Positions 1 to 6,446 are shown, numbered from the stretch's first letter. The stretch: DNA of 7,358 nt from JBBDMX01 sp038241095 (GCA_038241095.1 JBBRGB010000180.1:1-7358), one strand, 5' to 3'. The notes: a model not told the origin generated them from the sequence alone. Numbers and translations are program-made.

Positions 1-4
1 AATC

Positions 5-1060
5 ATGCAGCTTGACCACATTCTTAAAACCGCCATGGACTTGGGGGCTTCGGATGTTCACCTCATTTCGGGCCACGTGCCCATGATGCGGCTGCACACC
101 GTGGTCACGCCGATGGACTATCCCGTTATCACGCCCGAAAGCGCCACGCGGATGGTGCGGCACATGGCCAGCGATGAAATGATCGCCAAGTTCGAGAAGA
201 TCAAGGACGCCGACTTTTCCTATCAGATTCCGGGTGTGGCGCGGTTTCGCGTTAACGCTCACGTGCAGCGCAGAACGGTGGGCATCGCCCTGCGTTTGAT
301 CAAGGAAAAGATTCCCGCCTTCGCGTCGCTGAACCTGCCCGATGTCATTGAGAAGCTCACCTATTTGCCCGCCGGGCTGATCCTGGTCACGGGTGATACT
401 GGCAGCGGCAAGAGCACCACGCTGGCGGCCATGATCGACGCCATGAACCAGCGTTACAGCAAGCACATCATCACGTTGGAAGACCCGGTGGAATACACCT
501 TCCAGAGCAACCGTTGCCTGCTGGAACAGCGCGAACTTGGCGACGATGTGCCCAGCTTCGCCAGTGGTTTGCGGCACGTGCTGCGGCAGGACCCGGACAT
601 CATTCTCGTCGGTGAAATGCGAGATTTGGAAACGACCGCCGCGGCGATTACGGCCGCGGAAACGGGGCACTTGGTCTTGAGCACGCTGCACACCTGCAAC
701 GCCTCGCAGACGGTGGAGCGCATCATCGACATGTACCCCGCCGACCAACAAAATCAGATTCGCTCGATGCTGGCCAACACTTTGCAGGCGGTGATTTCGC
801 AGACGCTTTTTGCACGCAGCGATTCCAAGGGCATGGCCCCGGCAGTGGAGGTGATGCTGGTGACGCCGGCAATTCGCAACTTGATTCGTGAGAACCGCGT
901 CTTTGAGATTCCCAACGTGATTGAGACCAATCGGGCGTTGGGGATGCGGACGCTTGATAGTGCCATTGCCGAGCTGTATTTCAACGGCATGATTAGCCGC
1001 GAGGATGCCGTGGCGCAGTCGGCGTACCCGGAGAAGATCGAACGGATGTTGGCGGCGTAG
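5..1060 (+). CDS. pilT: PilT, type IV pilus retraction ATPase
   Basis: This 351-residue protein is a hexameric AAA+-like secretion ATPase of the PilT family. It acts in the cytoplasm at the pilus base and powers pilus depolymerisation and retraction (twitching motility). Visible motifs are an N-terminal ASDVHL segment (about 15-20), Walker A GDTGSGKST at 130-138 (K136), an Asp box LEDPVEY near 158-164, Walker B DIILVGEMRD ending at D207 with E204, and a His box STLHT at 226-230. The AIRNLIRE motif at 289-296 is typical of PilT and needed for retraction in studied homologues. Length matches PilT (about 345 residues). It lacks the extra N-terminal domains and tetracysteine zinc site of PilB/GspE, and ISQTL after the His box fits PilT better than PilU. 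The ATG at 5 aligns with the usual PilT start, but only four bases lie upstream, so the ribosome site is not visible. The platform gene follows after 79 bases, suggesting one operon. Confidence 0.96.
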   Translation: MQLDHILKTAMDLGASDVHLISGHVPMMRLHTVVTPMDYPVITPESATRMVRHMASDEMIAKFEKIKDADFSYQIPGVARFRVNAHVQRRTVGIALRLIKEKIPAFASLNLPDVIEKLTYLPAGLILVTGDTGSGKSTTLAAMIDAMNQRYSKHIITLEDPVEYTFQSNRCLLEQRELGDDVPSFASGLRHVLRQDPDIILVGEMRDLETTAAAITAAETGHLVLSTLHTCNASQTVERIIDMYPADQQNQIRSMLANTLQAVISQTLFARSDSKGMAPAVEVMLVTPAIRNLIRENRVFEIPNVIETNRALGMRTLDSAIAELYFNGMISREDAVAQSAYPEKIERMLAA

Positions 1061-1139
1061 GGGGAAGAAGGCTTGAGGCTTGCGCAAGCGTGACACACGC
1101 GCGTGGGTTGAGCCAAACGCAATATGGGAAAGATGGTCA
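1061..1139. other. pilT-pilC spacer with two perfect short palindromes
   Basis: This 79-base gap contains GCTTGCGCAAGC (1078-1089), a perfect 12-bp palindrome, and CACGCGCGTG (1096-1105), a perfect 10-bp palindrome. Neither has a T-run after it, so they do not look like an intrinsic terminator. They could be protein-binding sites or remnants of a dispersed repeat. GGGAAAG around 1126-1132 is a plausible Shine-Dalgarno sequence for the ATG at 1140. Confidence 0.4.
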
Positions 1140-2363
1140 ATGCCCAACTATCGCTATGAACTTCGCACGGCCTCGGGGCAGGTGTCGGTGGGCATTCTCG
1201 GAGCCGCCAACGCCTTGGCCGCGGCCCAATCGCTTCGCGCTCAGGGCCACCAGGTGCTCCAACTCACGCCTGTCGGAGCTAGCGCCGTCACGCTGGGGCA
1301 ACGGTTAAAAGCCCTGAACTATTCCTCCGGCCCTTCGCCGCGGGATGTGCTTAACTTCACCACGCAGCTTGCCGTCATGATCCGCGCCGGCATCTCCCTG
1401 CGGGCGGCCGTCGAAGGCATCGCCGAGCAAAACGAAAACCCCAAGTTCAAGACCATGCTCCTGCGCATCAAGCAGGATGTCGAAGCGGGCAAGCAGTTTT
1501 CCGAAGCCCTGGCCAAGCATCCCAAACAGTTTTCACCGCTCTACATCAACATGGTGCGGGCCTCGGAAGTGTCGGGCAGCTTCTCCAAAATGCTCGACCG
1601 CATCGCCACCTACATGTCGCAGCAAATCGAGACCAAGCAGATGGTCGTCGGGGCGCTGATTTACCCCGGCGTCATCGCCACCCTCGCGGTGAGCACCACG
1701 ATATTTCTGTTGACGTTTGTGCTGCCCCGCTTCGCCGCGGTCTTCAAGGGCAAGGAATCAGCCATGCCTTGGCCCACACGGTTTCTCATGGGGCTTAGCG
1801 GCTTCATGGTCGATTGGTGGTGGGCGGTGGTGCTGGCCATGCTCGCCATCGTCGGCGGATTCTGGATGTTTGTCCGCACCGATGCGGGGAGCTGGTGGTT
1901 TGACCGGGTGAAGCTCTCGGTGCCGATCTTCAAGAAACTTTTCCGCGCGCTGTACATCAGCCGCTCGTTGCACACCATGGGCGAGTTGGTCAACGCTGGC
2001 GTGCCCATGCTCGACACGCTGCACATCACCGGTGAAATCAGCGGCAACCGCATGTTCCGCAAGCTCTGGCATTCGGTGTTCGTCTCGGTCAAGGAAGGCA
2101 AGAAAATCAGTCAGCCTCTGTCGCGCACCAACCTGCTGCCCAAGGCGGTGACGCAGATGATCAGCGCCGGCGAGGAGTCGGGCAAGCTGGGCGAGGTGCT
2201 CGATGAAATCAGCGGGTTTTACTACAAGCAACTCAAGGAAACGATCAAGCTGGTGACCTCGATGATCGAGCCGATCATGATCATGTTGATGGGCGGGATT
2301 GTCGGGTTCATTGCGATGGCGATCATCCTGCCGATCTTCAAGCTTTCGACGCTGGTGAAGTGA
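1140..2363 (+). CDS. pilC: PilC/GspF-family type IV pilus inner-membrane platform protein
   Basis: This 407-residue polytopic inner-membrane protein forms the platform that couples the PilB/PilT ATPases to pilin insertion and removal. It has the standard layout: a short N-terminal part beginning MPNYRYELRTASGQ, a first T2SSF cytoplasmic domain from about residue 66 (SPRDVLNFTTQLAVMIRAG), a transmembrane segment near 171-195, a Trp-rich second segment near 223-245, and a second T2SSF domain from about 270. That second domain contains TMGELVNAGVPMLDTL and MISAGEESGKLGEVLDEI. A C-terminal membrane segment starts near 375 (PIMIMLMGGIVGFIAMAIIL). The start was placed at ATG 1140 because the family begins with a short M-P-x-Y/F-x-Y-x stretch and GGGAAAG sits about 8 bases upstream. 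An in-frame TTG at 1080 would add 20 residues with no family likeness. Length is normal. GspF of a type II secretion system is the alternative, but the PilT neighbour argues for a pilus. Confidence 0.95.
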   Translation: MPNYRYELRTASGQVSVGILGAANALAAAQSLRAQGHQVLQLTPVGASAVTLGQRLKALNYSSGPSPRDVLNFTTQLAVMIRAGISLRAAVEGIAEQNENPKFKTMLLRIKQDVEAGKQFSEALAKHPKQFSPLYINMVRASEVSGSFSKMLDRIATYMSQQIETKQMVVGALIYPGVIATLAVSTTIFLLTFVLPRFAAVFKGKESAMPWPTRFLMGLSGFMVDWWWAVVLAMLAIVGGFWMFVRTDAGSWWFDRVKLSVPIFKKLFRALYISRSLHTMGELVNAGVPMLDTLHITGEISGNRMFRKLWHSVFVSVKEGKKISQPLSRTNLLPKAVTQMISAGEESGKLGEVLDEISGFYYKQLKETIKLVTSMIEPIMIMLMGGIVGFIAMAIILPIFKLSTLVK

Positions 2364-2390
2364 GGTTGTGGGTGGGGAGTGGAGCGGAGG

Positions 2391-2437
2391 AAACCGCTGA
2401 TGAACGCGGATGAACGCTGATGAGGACGCGGATAAGA
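2391..2437 (+). repeat. Short array of 10-bp units (consensus near ACGCGGATGA), copy 1
   Basis: Four near-identical 10-bp units are visible: CCGCTGATGA (2394), ACGCGGATGA (2404), ACGCTGATGA (2414) and, after a GG insertion, ACGCGGATAA (2426). The same family returns at 3175-3214 and 6309-6328 in the same orientation, so it is a dispersed intergenic repeat. It starts 28 bases after the pilC stop codon. Related arrays are, from memory, frequent between genes in Planctomycetota and Verrucomicrobiota; their function is unknown. Confidence 0.75.
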
Positions 2438-2454
2438 GCAAGAAGGGATGGGGC

Positions 2455-2545
2455 GTTGTTTGGATGATTTGTTGACTTGGGGGGTGGTTGAATCGTTGAG
2501 TTGGAGTTGGGGTGGGGTTGATCGGGGTTATGGAAATGGGTTGAC
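2455..2545 (+). other. G/T-rich, C-poor leader with G-runs upstream of the PilV-like gene
   Basis: This stretch is almost free of C and holds six G-runs: GGGGGG at 2479-2484, GGGG at 2509-2512, 2514-2517 and 2524-2527, and GGG at 2538-2540. Four of these (2509-2540) could form an intramolecular G-quadruplex, although the last loop is 10 bases. It ends 5 bases before the ATG at 2546, where a ribosome-binding site would normally be, and no clear Shine-Dalgarno sequence is present. Whether it folds is inference. Confidence 0.4.
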
Positions 2546-3151
2546 ATGAAACGTGGACCAGCCAATTCAACATCGATTGCGGCGCGAGGGTTACATCGCG
2601 GCAGGGGGCGGCGATTACCTCGCAGTCGCGGAGGGTTCACGCTTATTGAGGCGGCGCTGACGACGGTCATTGTGGGCACGGGGGTGCTGGCGATTGTCGG
2701 GGCGCAACAGGCTTACACCAAGAAAAATGATTGGGCGCAACGCACGGGCACGGCCCAGCTTTTGGCCAACGAAATCCGCGAGATGACGTTGACGCTGCCC
2801 ATGCACGATCCGATCACCGGCAAGGGGACATTGGGGCCTGAGACCAACGAGAACACACCTGCGGATTACGACGATCTGGATGACTTTGCCGGGGTGGTGA
2901 CGGCGGGGCACGGCGCGGGGGTGACATTCGGCCCGCCGATTAACGCGCTAAGGCAAGCGATTCCCGACATGCAGGGTTGGAGCCAGCATGTGCTGGTGGA
3001 GAACGTTCTGCCGGACAACATCAGCGCGGTGGCGACGCAGCCCTTGGGCACGACGCCGTTGATGCGAGTGACGGCGACGGTGTATTACCAATCGGCGGGC
3101 GAGACGACGCCGACGACGATGACGGATTTGGTGTGGGTGGTGGGGCGGTAA
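2546..3151 (+). CDS. PilV-like minor pilin with long class III signal leader
   Basis: This 201-residue protein has a type IV prepilin signal: a strongly basic 30-residue leader ending RSRGG, then FTLIEAALTT. Prepilin peptidase would cut after G30 and leave F31 as the methylated first residue, with E35 as the conserved Glu5. The hydrophobic helix runs to about residue 54. After it, TAQLLANEIREM resembles the amphipathic stretch of PilV/GspI-type minor pilins. The remaining globular part (Asp-rich DYDDLDDF near 110, then a beta-rich end VTATVYYQ...DLVWVVGR) is not recognisable in detail. Minor pilins prime assembly and modify the pilus tip from the periplasmic side of the inner membrane. The ATG at 2546 is the only reasonable start in frame, but it lacks a clear ribosome site. 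The leader is longer than the usual 6-10 residues. PilV, PilE/GspI or a generic minor pilin are all possible; pilin class is sure, subtype is not. Confidence 0.85.
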   Translation: MKRGPANSTSIAARGLHRGRGRRLPRSRGGFTLIEAALTTVIVGTGVLAIVGAQQAYTKKNDWAQRTGTAQLLANEIREMTLTLPMHDPITGKGTLGPETNENTPADYDDLDDFAGVVTAGHGAGVTFGPPINALRQAIPDMQGWSQHVLVENVLPDNISAVATQPLGTTPLMRVTATVYYQSAGETTPTTMTDLVWVVGR

Positions 3152-3171
3152 CGCTTGCTTTGATTCCTTTT

Positions 3172-3216
3172 TTAACGCAGATGAACACGGATGGACGCGG
3201 ATAAACGCTGATGAAG
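3172..3216 (+). repeat. Short array of 10-bp units (consensus near ACGCGGATGA), copy 2
   Basis: Four uninterrupted 10-bp units: ACGCAGATGA (3175), ACACGGATGG (3185), ACGCGGATAA (3195) and ACGCTGATGA (3205), preceded by a short T-run (3167-3173). It is the same family and orientation as the copies at 2394 and 6309. An ATG at 3211, in frame with the downstream gene, lies inside the fourth unit and is therefore a poor start codon candidate. Confidence 0.75.
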
Positions 3217-3261
3217 AATTGGAGAGAAAGAAACTTGGTTCGGCCGGGCACTCGCTTGCCA

Positions 3262-3296
3262 GGTGCCACACAGCATCCCGCTTCGGGTGCTGTGTG
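3262..3296. repeat. Hairpin repeat element, left copy of an inverted pair
   Basis: CACACAGCA (3267-3275) pairs with TGCTGTGTG (3288-3296) around an inner CCCG-CTT-CGGG stem, giving a strong hairpin with a single T bulge. The segment GGTGCCACACAGCATCCC (3262-3279) is the exact reverse complement of 3399-3416, so the two elements are inverted copies about 100 bases apart. There is no T-run, so it is not a classical terminator. It resembles the REP-like dispersed palindromes of bacteria. Confidence 0.7.
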
Positions 3297-3382
3297 TCTG
3301 GGGCGGCCACAACCATTCGAGGTCAATGAATCGTTTGAACAGAGCAGGCACATTTTGAAATCGCAACCGCAAGGTCAATTGG

Positions 3383-3416
3383 CACACAGCACCCTGAGGG
3401 GATGCTGTGTGGCACC
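3383..3416. repeat. Hairpin repeat element, right copy, containing the likely GTG start
   Basis: CACACAGCA (3383-3391) pairs with TGCTGTGTG (3403-3411), with CCC/GGG inside and a small loop. It is the inverted copy of 3262-3296. Bases 3285-3296 also match the reverse complement of 3383-3394 (12 bp), and 3262-3279 match 3399-3416 (18 bp), so the pair could also form a long-range stem. The candidate GTG start (3409-3411) is the last codon of the right stem arm, and the possible Shine-Dalgarno GAGGGG (3396-3401) is in the apical part. Confidence 0.7.
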
Positions 3417-5655
3417 CCGATCGAGGGTTGGCCATGCCGCGCGGCGGCGGGGGGCGGCTTCGATTTTGGCCATGATGTTCCTGGTCATCTTCGGCGCGCT
3501 GGCGGCGGCGATGGCCATTGTCGCACAGGGCAATCTCGCCACAGCCGATTCGAGCATGAAGATCAATCGCTCTTTGGCGGCGGCGGAGACGGGCCTGCGT
3601 TTCATGGTCTATCGCGTCAATCAGATCACCGCCAACGTGCAGACCCGCGACGGCGAAATCACCAACACCAACGCCGGGCCGCTGTGGGATCAGGTTCGGG
3701 CTGGACTCATCGCCTCGCTGTCAATGGAAACGCACAACCTGGCCGAACCGTATGAATGCGTTTGGCCCAACATTGACACGGCTGTCACCGGTGGCAAATC
3801 GCTGCACGTCGGGCCGCTGGGCATCGGTCCCGGCGCGCCGACCTTCACCGCCACTTTCACACCGCACCCCATCCCCGGCGAGAACTACGACAGTGCCTAT
3901 TACCAACGCCCGCCGTATAGCGACATGACGCCGGCAGTTTCCAATGCCGCGCCGCTGGATGGCACGTGGGTTCGCGTTCGCATCGAGGCGTTTGACGGTC
4001 CGGTGGCGCATCGCATCACCCGTGCCGTGCAGATGGACTTCCGCCTGGAAAAGAAAATTCGTTACGCCATTTTGTCGCGTAGCCGGGTGATGATCGGGCG
4101 CAACGTCATGATCGAAGGCCCCATCGGCAGCCGGTACAACGAGACGCACCTGGCGCACGGCCACCCGATTCAGATGCTCAGCGACTTCGGTGGACTCGAC
4201 GCGGCCTTGGACGCCAAACTCGCGCTCTTGAAAAACACCTTGGCGACCAATGACGCCAACGGCGACAACCGCTTGAATCTCGCCGACAGCCGTGAGATTC
4301 TGGGCATCACCAACCCCGCGCAGTACGACCTTGATGGCGATGGCTACGTCGATGACTACGACTTTTTCCTGGGGCATTACGACACCAGCGCCAAGGGTTA
4401 CATCACAGCCGTGGACATGAACACCTCGGCCAACATCAATGCGGCGCAGTTGTTTGAGATGATCGACACCTTCGGCGATCCGACGCGGCAGGGGTATGGG
4501 GACGGTCGGATTGATGAATACGATCGTTACGCGAAGGTTCGCGGCGAGATTCGAGCCGCGGCCTCGAAGGCGGCGTGGGAAATCGGAGCCGCCAATGGGC
4601 CATATCAAGACTTTTTCCAAGGGCCGATCCAGCCCGGCCACGACGCCTCGGCCATGACCTTTGAGGCCGCCGACACCGCCATTCCGCAGTTCACCCCGGC
4701 GGACTTCAACGTCGCGTCGTTCAAGGCCATGGCCGCTAACGATCTGACGACCCAAGCCGTGGCCCAAGCGGTGAAGTACGACCCAAGCGATCCCAACTCG
4801 CCGCAACCGCTGGGCGCGCAGGTGCGCGAAGCCATCCCCTACGGCTCGGCCCACCCGTACGACTACTACGATCGACCCGTCTATGAAAACATGACCTTCA
4901 CCAACATCCGCATTCCCAAGGGCACCAACGCGCTGTTTAAGAATTGCCGCTTCATCGGCGTGACGTTTGTCGAAACCGAGAGCAACAACCAGGACGCCCT
5001 CTACTCCTTCGCCGGCATGCAGGAAGCCGACGGAACCGCCAAGCACCCGAACCTGAAGGTCAAGGTCAACGGTCAGGATGTGGCTGACACCAAGACGATT
5101 TCCAACAACGTGCGCTTCCACGGTTGCACGTTTGAGGGTGGCATCGTCAGCGACGCGCCGACCGAGTTTTCCCAGACCCGCAACAAAATCGCCTTCACCG
5201 GCAAGACGGCTTTCAAGATCAACGACTCGACGAATCTCACCGCGGCCCAGAAGGCGTTGTTCCGCCGCAGCACGCTGCTTTTGCCGCATTACTCGGTGGA
5301 AATGGGCACCTTCGTCAGCCCCGCGGATTCCAATGAAACCGTCGAGCTTTCGGGCACCATCGTGGCAGGCATCATCGACATGCGTGGCCAAGTGAAGGTC
5401 AACGGAACCATCCTCACCACCTTTGAGCCCAAGAGCAACACCGGCCCGGTGCAAGGCGACACCAGCCCGCAGTTCAACACCACGCTGGGTTATTTTTCCT
5501 CGCTTGATGGCGACATGGAAGCCGAGATGCCCGTGGGCGGCCGCGGCATCATTCAGATTCGCTACGACCCCACGCTGCCCCTGCCCGATGGCATCCTCGC
5601 GCCGATCAGCCTCAGCCCCGATTACGCGACCTATTCCGAAACGGGAGCGCGATGA
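3409..5655 (+). CDS. Large PilX-like pilus protein with EF-hand/dockerin-like calcium loops
   Basis: Counted from GTG 3409 the protein has 748 residues. It begins basic (AARRRG), followed by ASILAMMFLVIFGALAAAMAIVA (transmembrane helix about 17-39) and a helix with SLAAAETG. This is PilX-like: no GFxxxE site, and the residue at +5 is not Glu. The middle has EF-hand-like loops: DANGDNRLNLAD (282-293) and DLDGDGYVDDYD (307-318) have correct ligand spacing, while 325-336 (DTSAKGYITAVD) and 361-372 (ending YGDGRIDEYD) are degenerate. The C-terminal third is rich in short beta strands: MTFTNIRI...FKNCRFIGVTF (495-520), NNVRFHGCTFEGG (566-578) and ELSGTIVAGIIDMRGQVKV (646-664), possibly a beta-helix. 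Typical PilX is about 200 residues, so this looks like a tip or adhesin-type subunit; role is inferred. The start is uncertain. ATG 3211 in frame adds 66 residues read through repeats, while GTG 3409 has GAGGGG 7 bases upstream. The last bases overlap the next gene. Confidence 0.85.
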   Translation: MAPRSRVGHAARRRGAASILAMMFLVIFGALAAAMAIVAQGNLATADSSMKINRSLAAAETGLRFMVYRVNQITANVQTRDGEITNTNAGPLWDQVRAGLIASLSMETHNLAEPYECVWPNIDTAVTGGKSLHVGPLGIGPGAPTFTATFTPHPIPGENYDSAYYQRPPYSDMTPAVSNAAPLDGTWVRVRIEAFDGPVAHRITRAVQMDFRLEKKIRYAILSRSRVMIGRNVMIEGPIGSRYNETHLAHGHPIQMLSDFGGLDAALDAKLALLKNTLATNDANGDNRLNLADSREILGITNPAQYDLDGDGYVDDYDFFLGHYDTSAKGYITAVDMNTSANINAAQLFEMIDTFGDPTRQGYGDGRIDEYDRYAKVRGEIRAAASKAAWEIGAANGPYQDFFQGPIQPGHDASAMTFEAADTAIPQFTPADFNVASFKAMAANDLTTQAVAQAVKYDPSDPNSPQPLGAQVREAIPYGSAHPYDYYDRPVYENMTFTNIRIPKGTNALFKNCRFIGVTFVETESNNQDALYSFAGMQEADGTAKHPNLKVKVNGQDVADTKTISNNVRFHGCTFEGGIVSDAPTEFSQTRNKIAFTGKTAFKINDSTNLTAAQKALFRRSTLLLPHYSVEMGTFVSPADSNETVELSGTIVAGIIDMRGQVKVNGTILTTFEPKSNTGPVQGDTSPQFNTTLGYFSSLDGDMEAEMPVGGRGIIQIRYDPTLPLPDGILAPISLSPDYATYSETGAR

Positions 5656-6293
5656 AACTTCTGATGCACAATCGGAAACCGCTTACTGTCGTGCGCGGCT
5701 CGTTGCACGCGCGGCACGCCGGCGTGTCGCTCATCGAACTCCTGGTTTCGCTGGCGATTTCCGCCATGCTGCTCACCGCCACGATGGTCGCCACCGACGC
5801 CTCCTTCAAGGCTTACGCCTTCGCCGCCGAGCAAGCCTCCTCGCAAGCCGCGGCCCGCATGATCACCAACCGCCTGCTCTCGCTGGTGCGAACCAGCACC
5901 GCGCACGGCCCGCTGCAACCCGACGCGACGACCGACCCCAAAGTGACGCTCACGGGCAACGTGCTGACCGGGCCGTACATCGAAATGATCGACACCACAG
6001 GTCGGCTCATCCGCATCGAGTGGCGCAAGGCGACGCAGGAATTGTGGATGATCAACTCGCGGCTCGACGGCTCGGACAAGATCGAGGAACCGCTCATGGG
6101 CGGCGTGACCAACGCCAGCTTTTCCTGCGTGCGCCGGCGCAACAACGCCAACGTCTGGGTGCTGGAACGCGGCACGATGGACCTCTCCGTGCAGCCCGGC
6201 GTCGATGCCACGTTGTCACTGGAAGCCAGTGCCGTGTCGGAGCCGATCCGCGTCATCGGCTCCACCATGCCGCGTAAACTGGCCAATGAGTGA
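5652..6293 (+). CDS. PilW/PulJ-like minor pilin
   Basis: This 213-residue protein carries a prepilin-type N-terminus: a 24-residue basic leader ending RHAG, then VSLIELLVSLAISAMLLTATM. Cleavage after G24 would leave V25 as the mature first residue (Phe or Met is more usual) and E29 as Glu5. The helix continues into an Ala/Gln-rich amphipathic region (AAEQASSQAAARMITNRLL), followed by a beta-rich globular domain with IEMIDTTGRLIRIEWRKATQELWM, a pattern common in PilW/PulJ (GspJ) proteins. It would be one of the minor pilins that prime or cap the pilus with the PilV- and PilX-like proteins. The ATG overlaps the previous stop as ATGA (5652-5655) and GGGAG lies 4 bases upstream, so translational coupling is likely. 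It is the last gene of the operon; the repeats and a large inverted repeat follow. Confidence 0.88.
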   Translation: MKLLMHNRKPLTVVRGSLHARHAGVSLIELLVSLAISAMLLTATMVATDASFKAYAFAAEQASSQAAARMITNRLLSLVRTSTAHGPLQPDATTDPKVTLTGNVLTGPYIEMIDTTGRLIRIEWRKATQELWMINSRLDGSDKIEEPLMGGVTNASFSCVRRRNNANVWVLERGTMDLSVQPGVDATLSLEASAVSEPIRVIGSTMPRKLANE

Positions 6294-6306
6294 GATGAAA
6301 AAACGA

Positions 6307-6328
6307 AACCACGGATGAACGCGGATTG
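6307..6328 (+). repeat. Short array of 10-bp units, copy 3 (two units)
   Basis: CCACGGATGA (6309-6318) and ACGCGGATTG (6319-6328) belong to the same family and orientation as the arrays at 2394 and 3175. This partial copy begins 14 bases after the end of the PilW-like gene. Confidence 0.6.
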
Positions 6329-6342
6329 TCAATTCAAGTTGA

Positions 6343-6446
6343 TTGAACACGAAGACACGAAGACACGAAGGAAACAAACAGAGAAGAGGATTGAGAATTA
6401 CAAGGTTCTTGTGCCTTTCTTCGTGTCTTCGTGTCTTCGTGTTCAA
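6343..6446. repeat. Perfect 28-bp inverted repeat built from 8-bp units, between convergent genes
   Basis: The left arm (6343-6370) is TTGA followed by three exact copies of ACACGAAG. The right arm (6419-6446) is its exact reverse complement, three copies of CTTCGTGT followed by TCAA. The 48-base loop (6371-6418) is A/G-rich and contains a small inner hairpin (ACAAG-GTT-CTTGT, 6400-6412). RNA from either strand would fold into a very stable stem, so the element may act as a bidirectional transcription barrier or protect mRNA 3' ends; there is no classical T-tail. The structure is visible directly, the role is inference. Similar ACACGAAG-type elements recur, from memory, in several environmental phyla. 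Confidence 0.85.

Noticed and set aside
5..1060. PilB/GspE extension or secretion ATPase instead of PilT
   Set aside because: The protein lacks the N-terminal GspE domains and zinc tetracysteine and contains the PilT-specific AIRNLIRE motif.
1080..1139. TTG 1080 as the start of pilC
   Set aside because: The extra 20 residues have no likeness to the PilC/GspF N-terminus, whereas ATG 1140 has a ribosome site and begins with the family's usual MPxYxYE-type sequence.
2541..2570. TTGACA at 2541-2546 as a sigma-70 -35 box
   Set aside because: No acceptable -10 box lies 16-18 bases downstream (AATTCA-like only), and the resulting transcript would start after the ATG at 2546.
1758..2573. 271-codon - strand open frame across the end of pilC and the following gap
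   Set aside because: The product is His/Arg/Pro-rich and reads through the 10-bp repeats; pilC on the + strand is unmistakable.
3262..3416. CRISPR or transposon interpretation of the repeat pair
   Set aside because: There are only two inverted copies, with no regular spacers and no transposase gene between or beside them.
3721..5454. 577-codon open frame on the - strand antisense to the PilX-like gene
   Set aside because: It mirrors the codon pattern of the high-GC + strand gene, its product is low-complexity and Val/Gly/Arg/His-rich with no domain, and the + strand frame has clear pilin and calcium-loop motifs.
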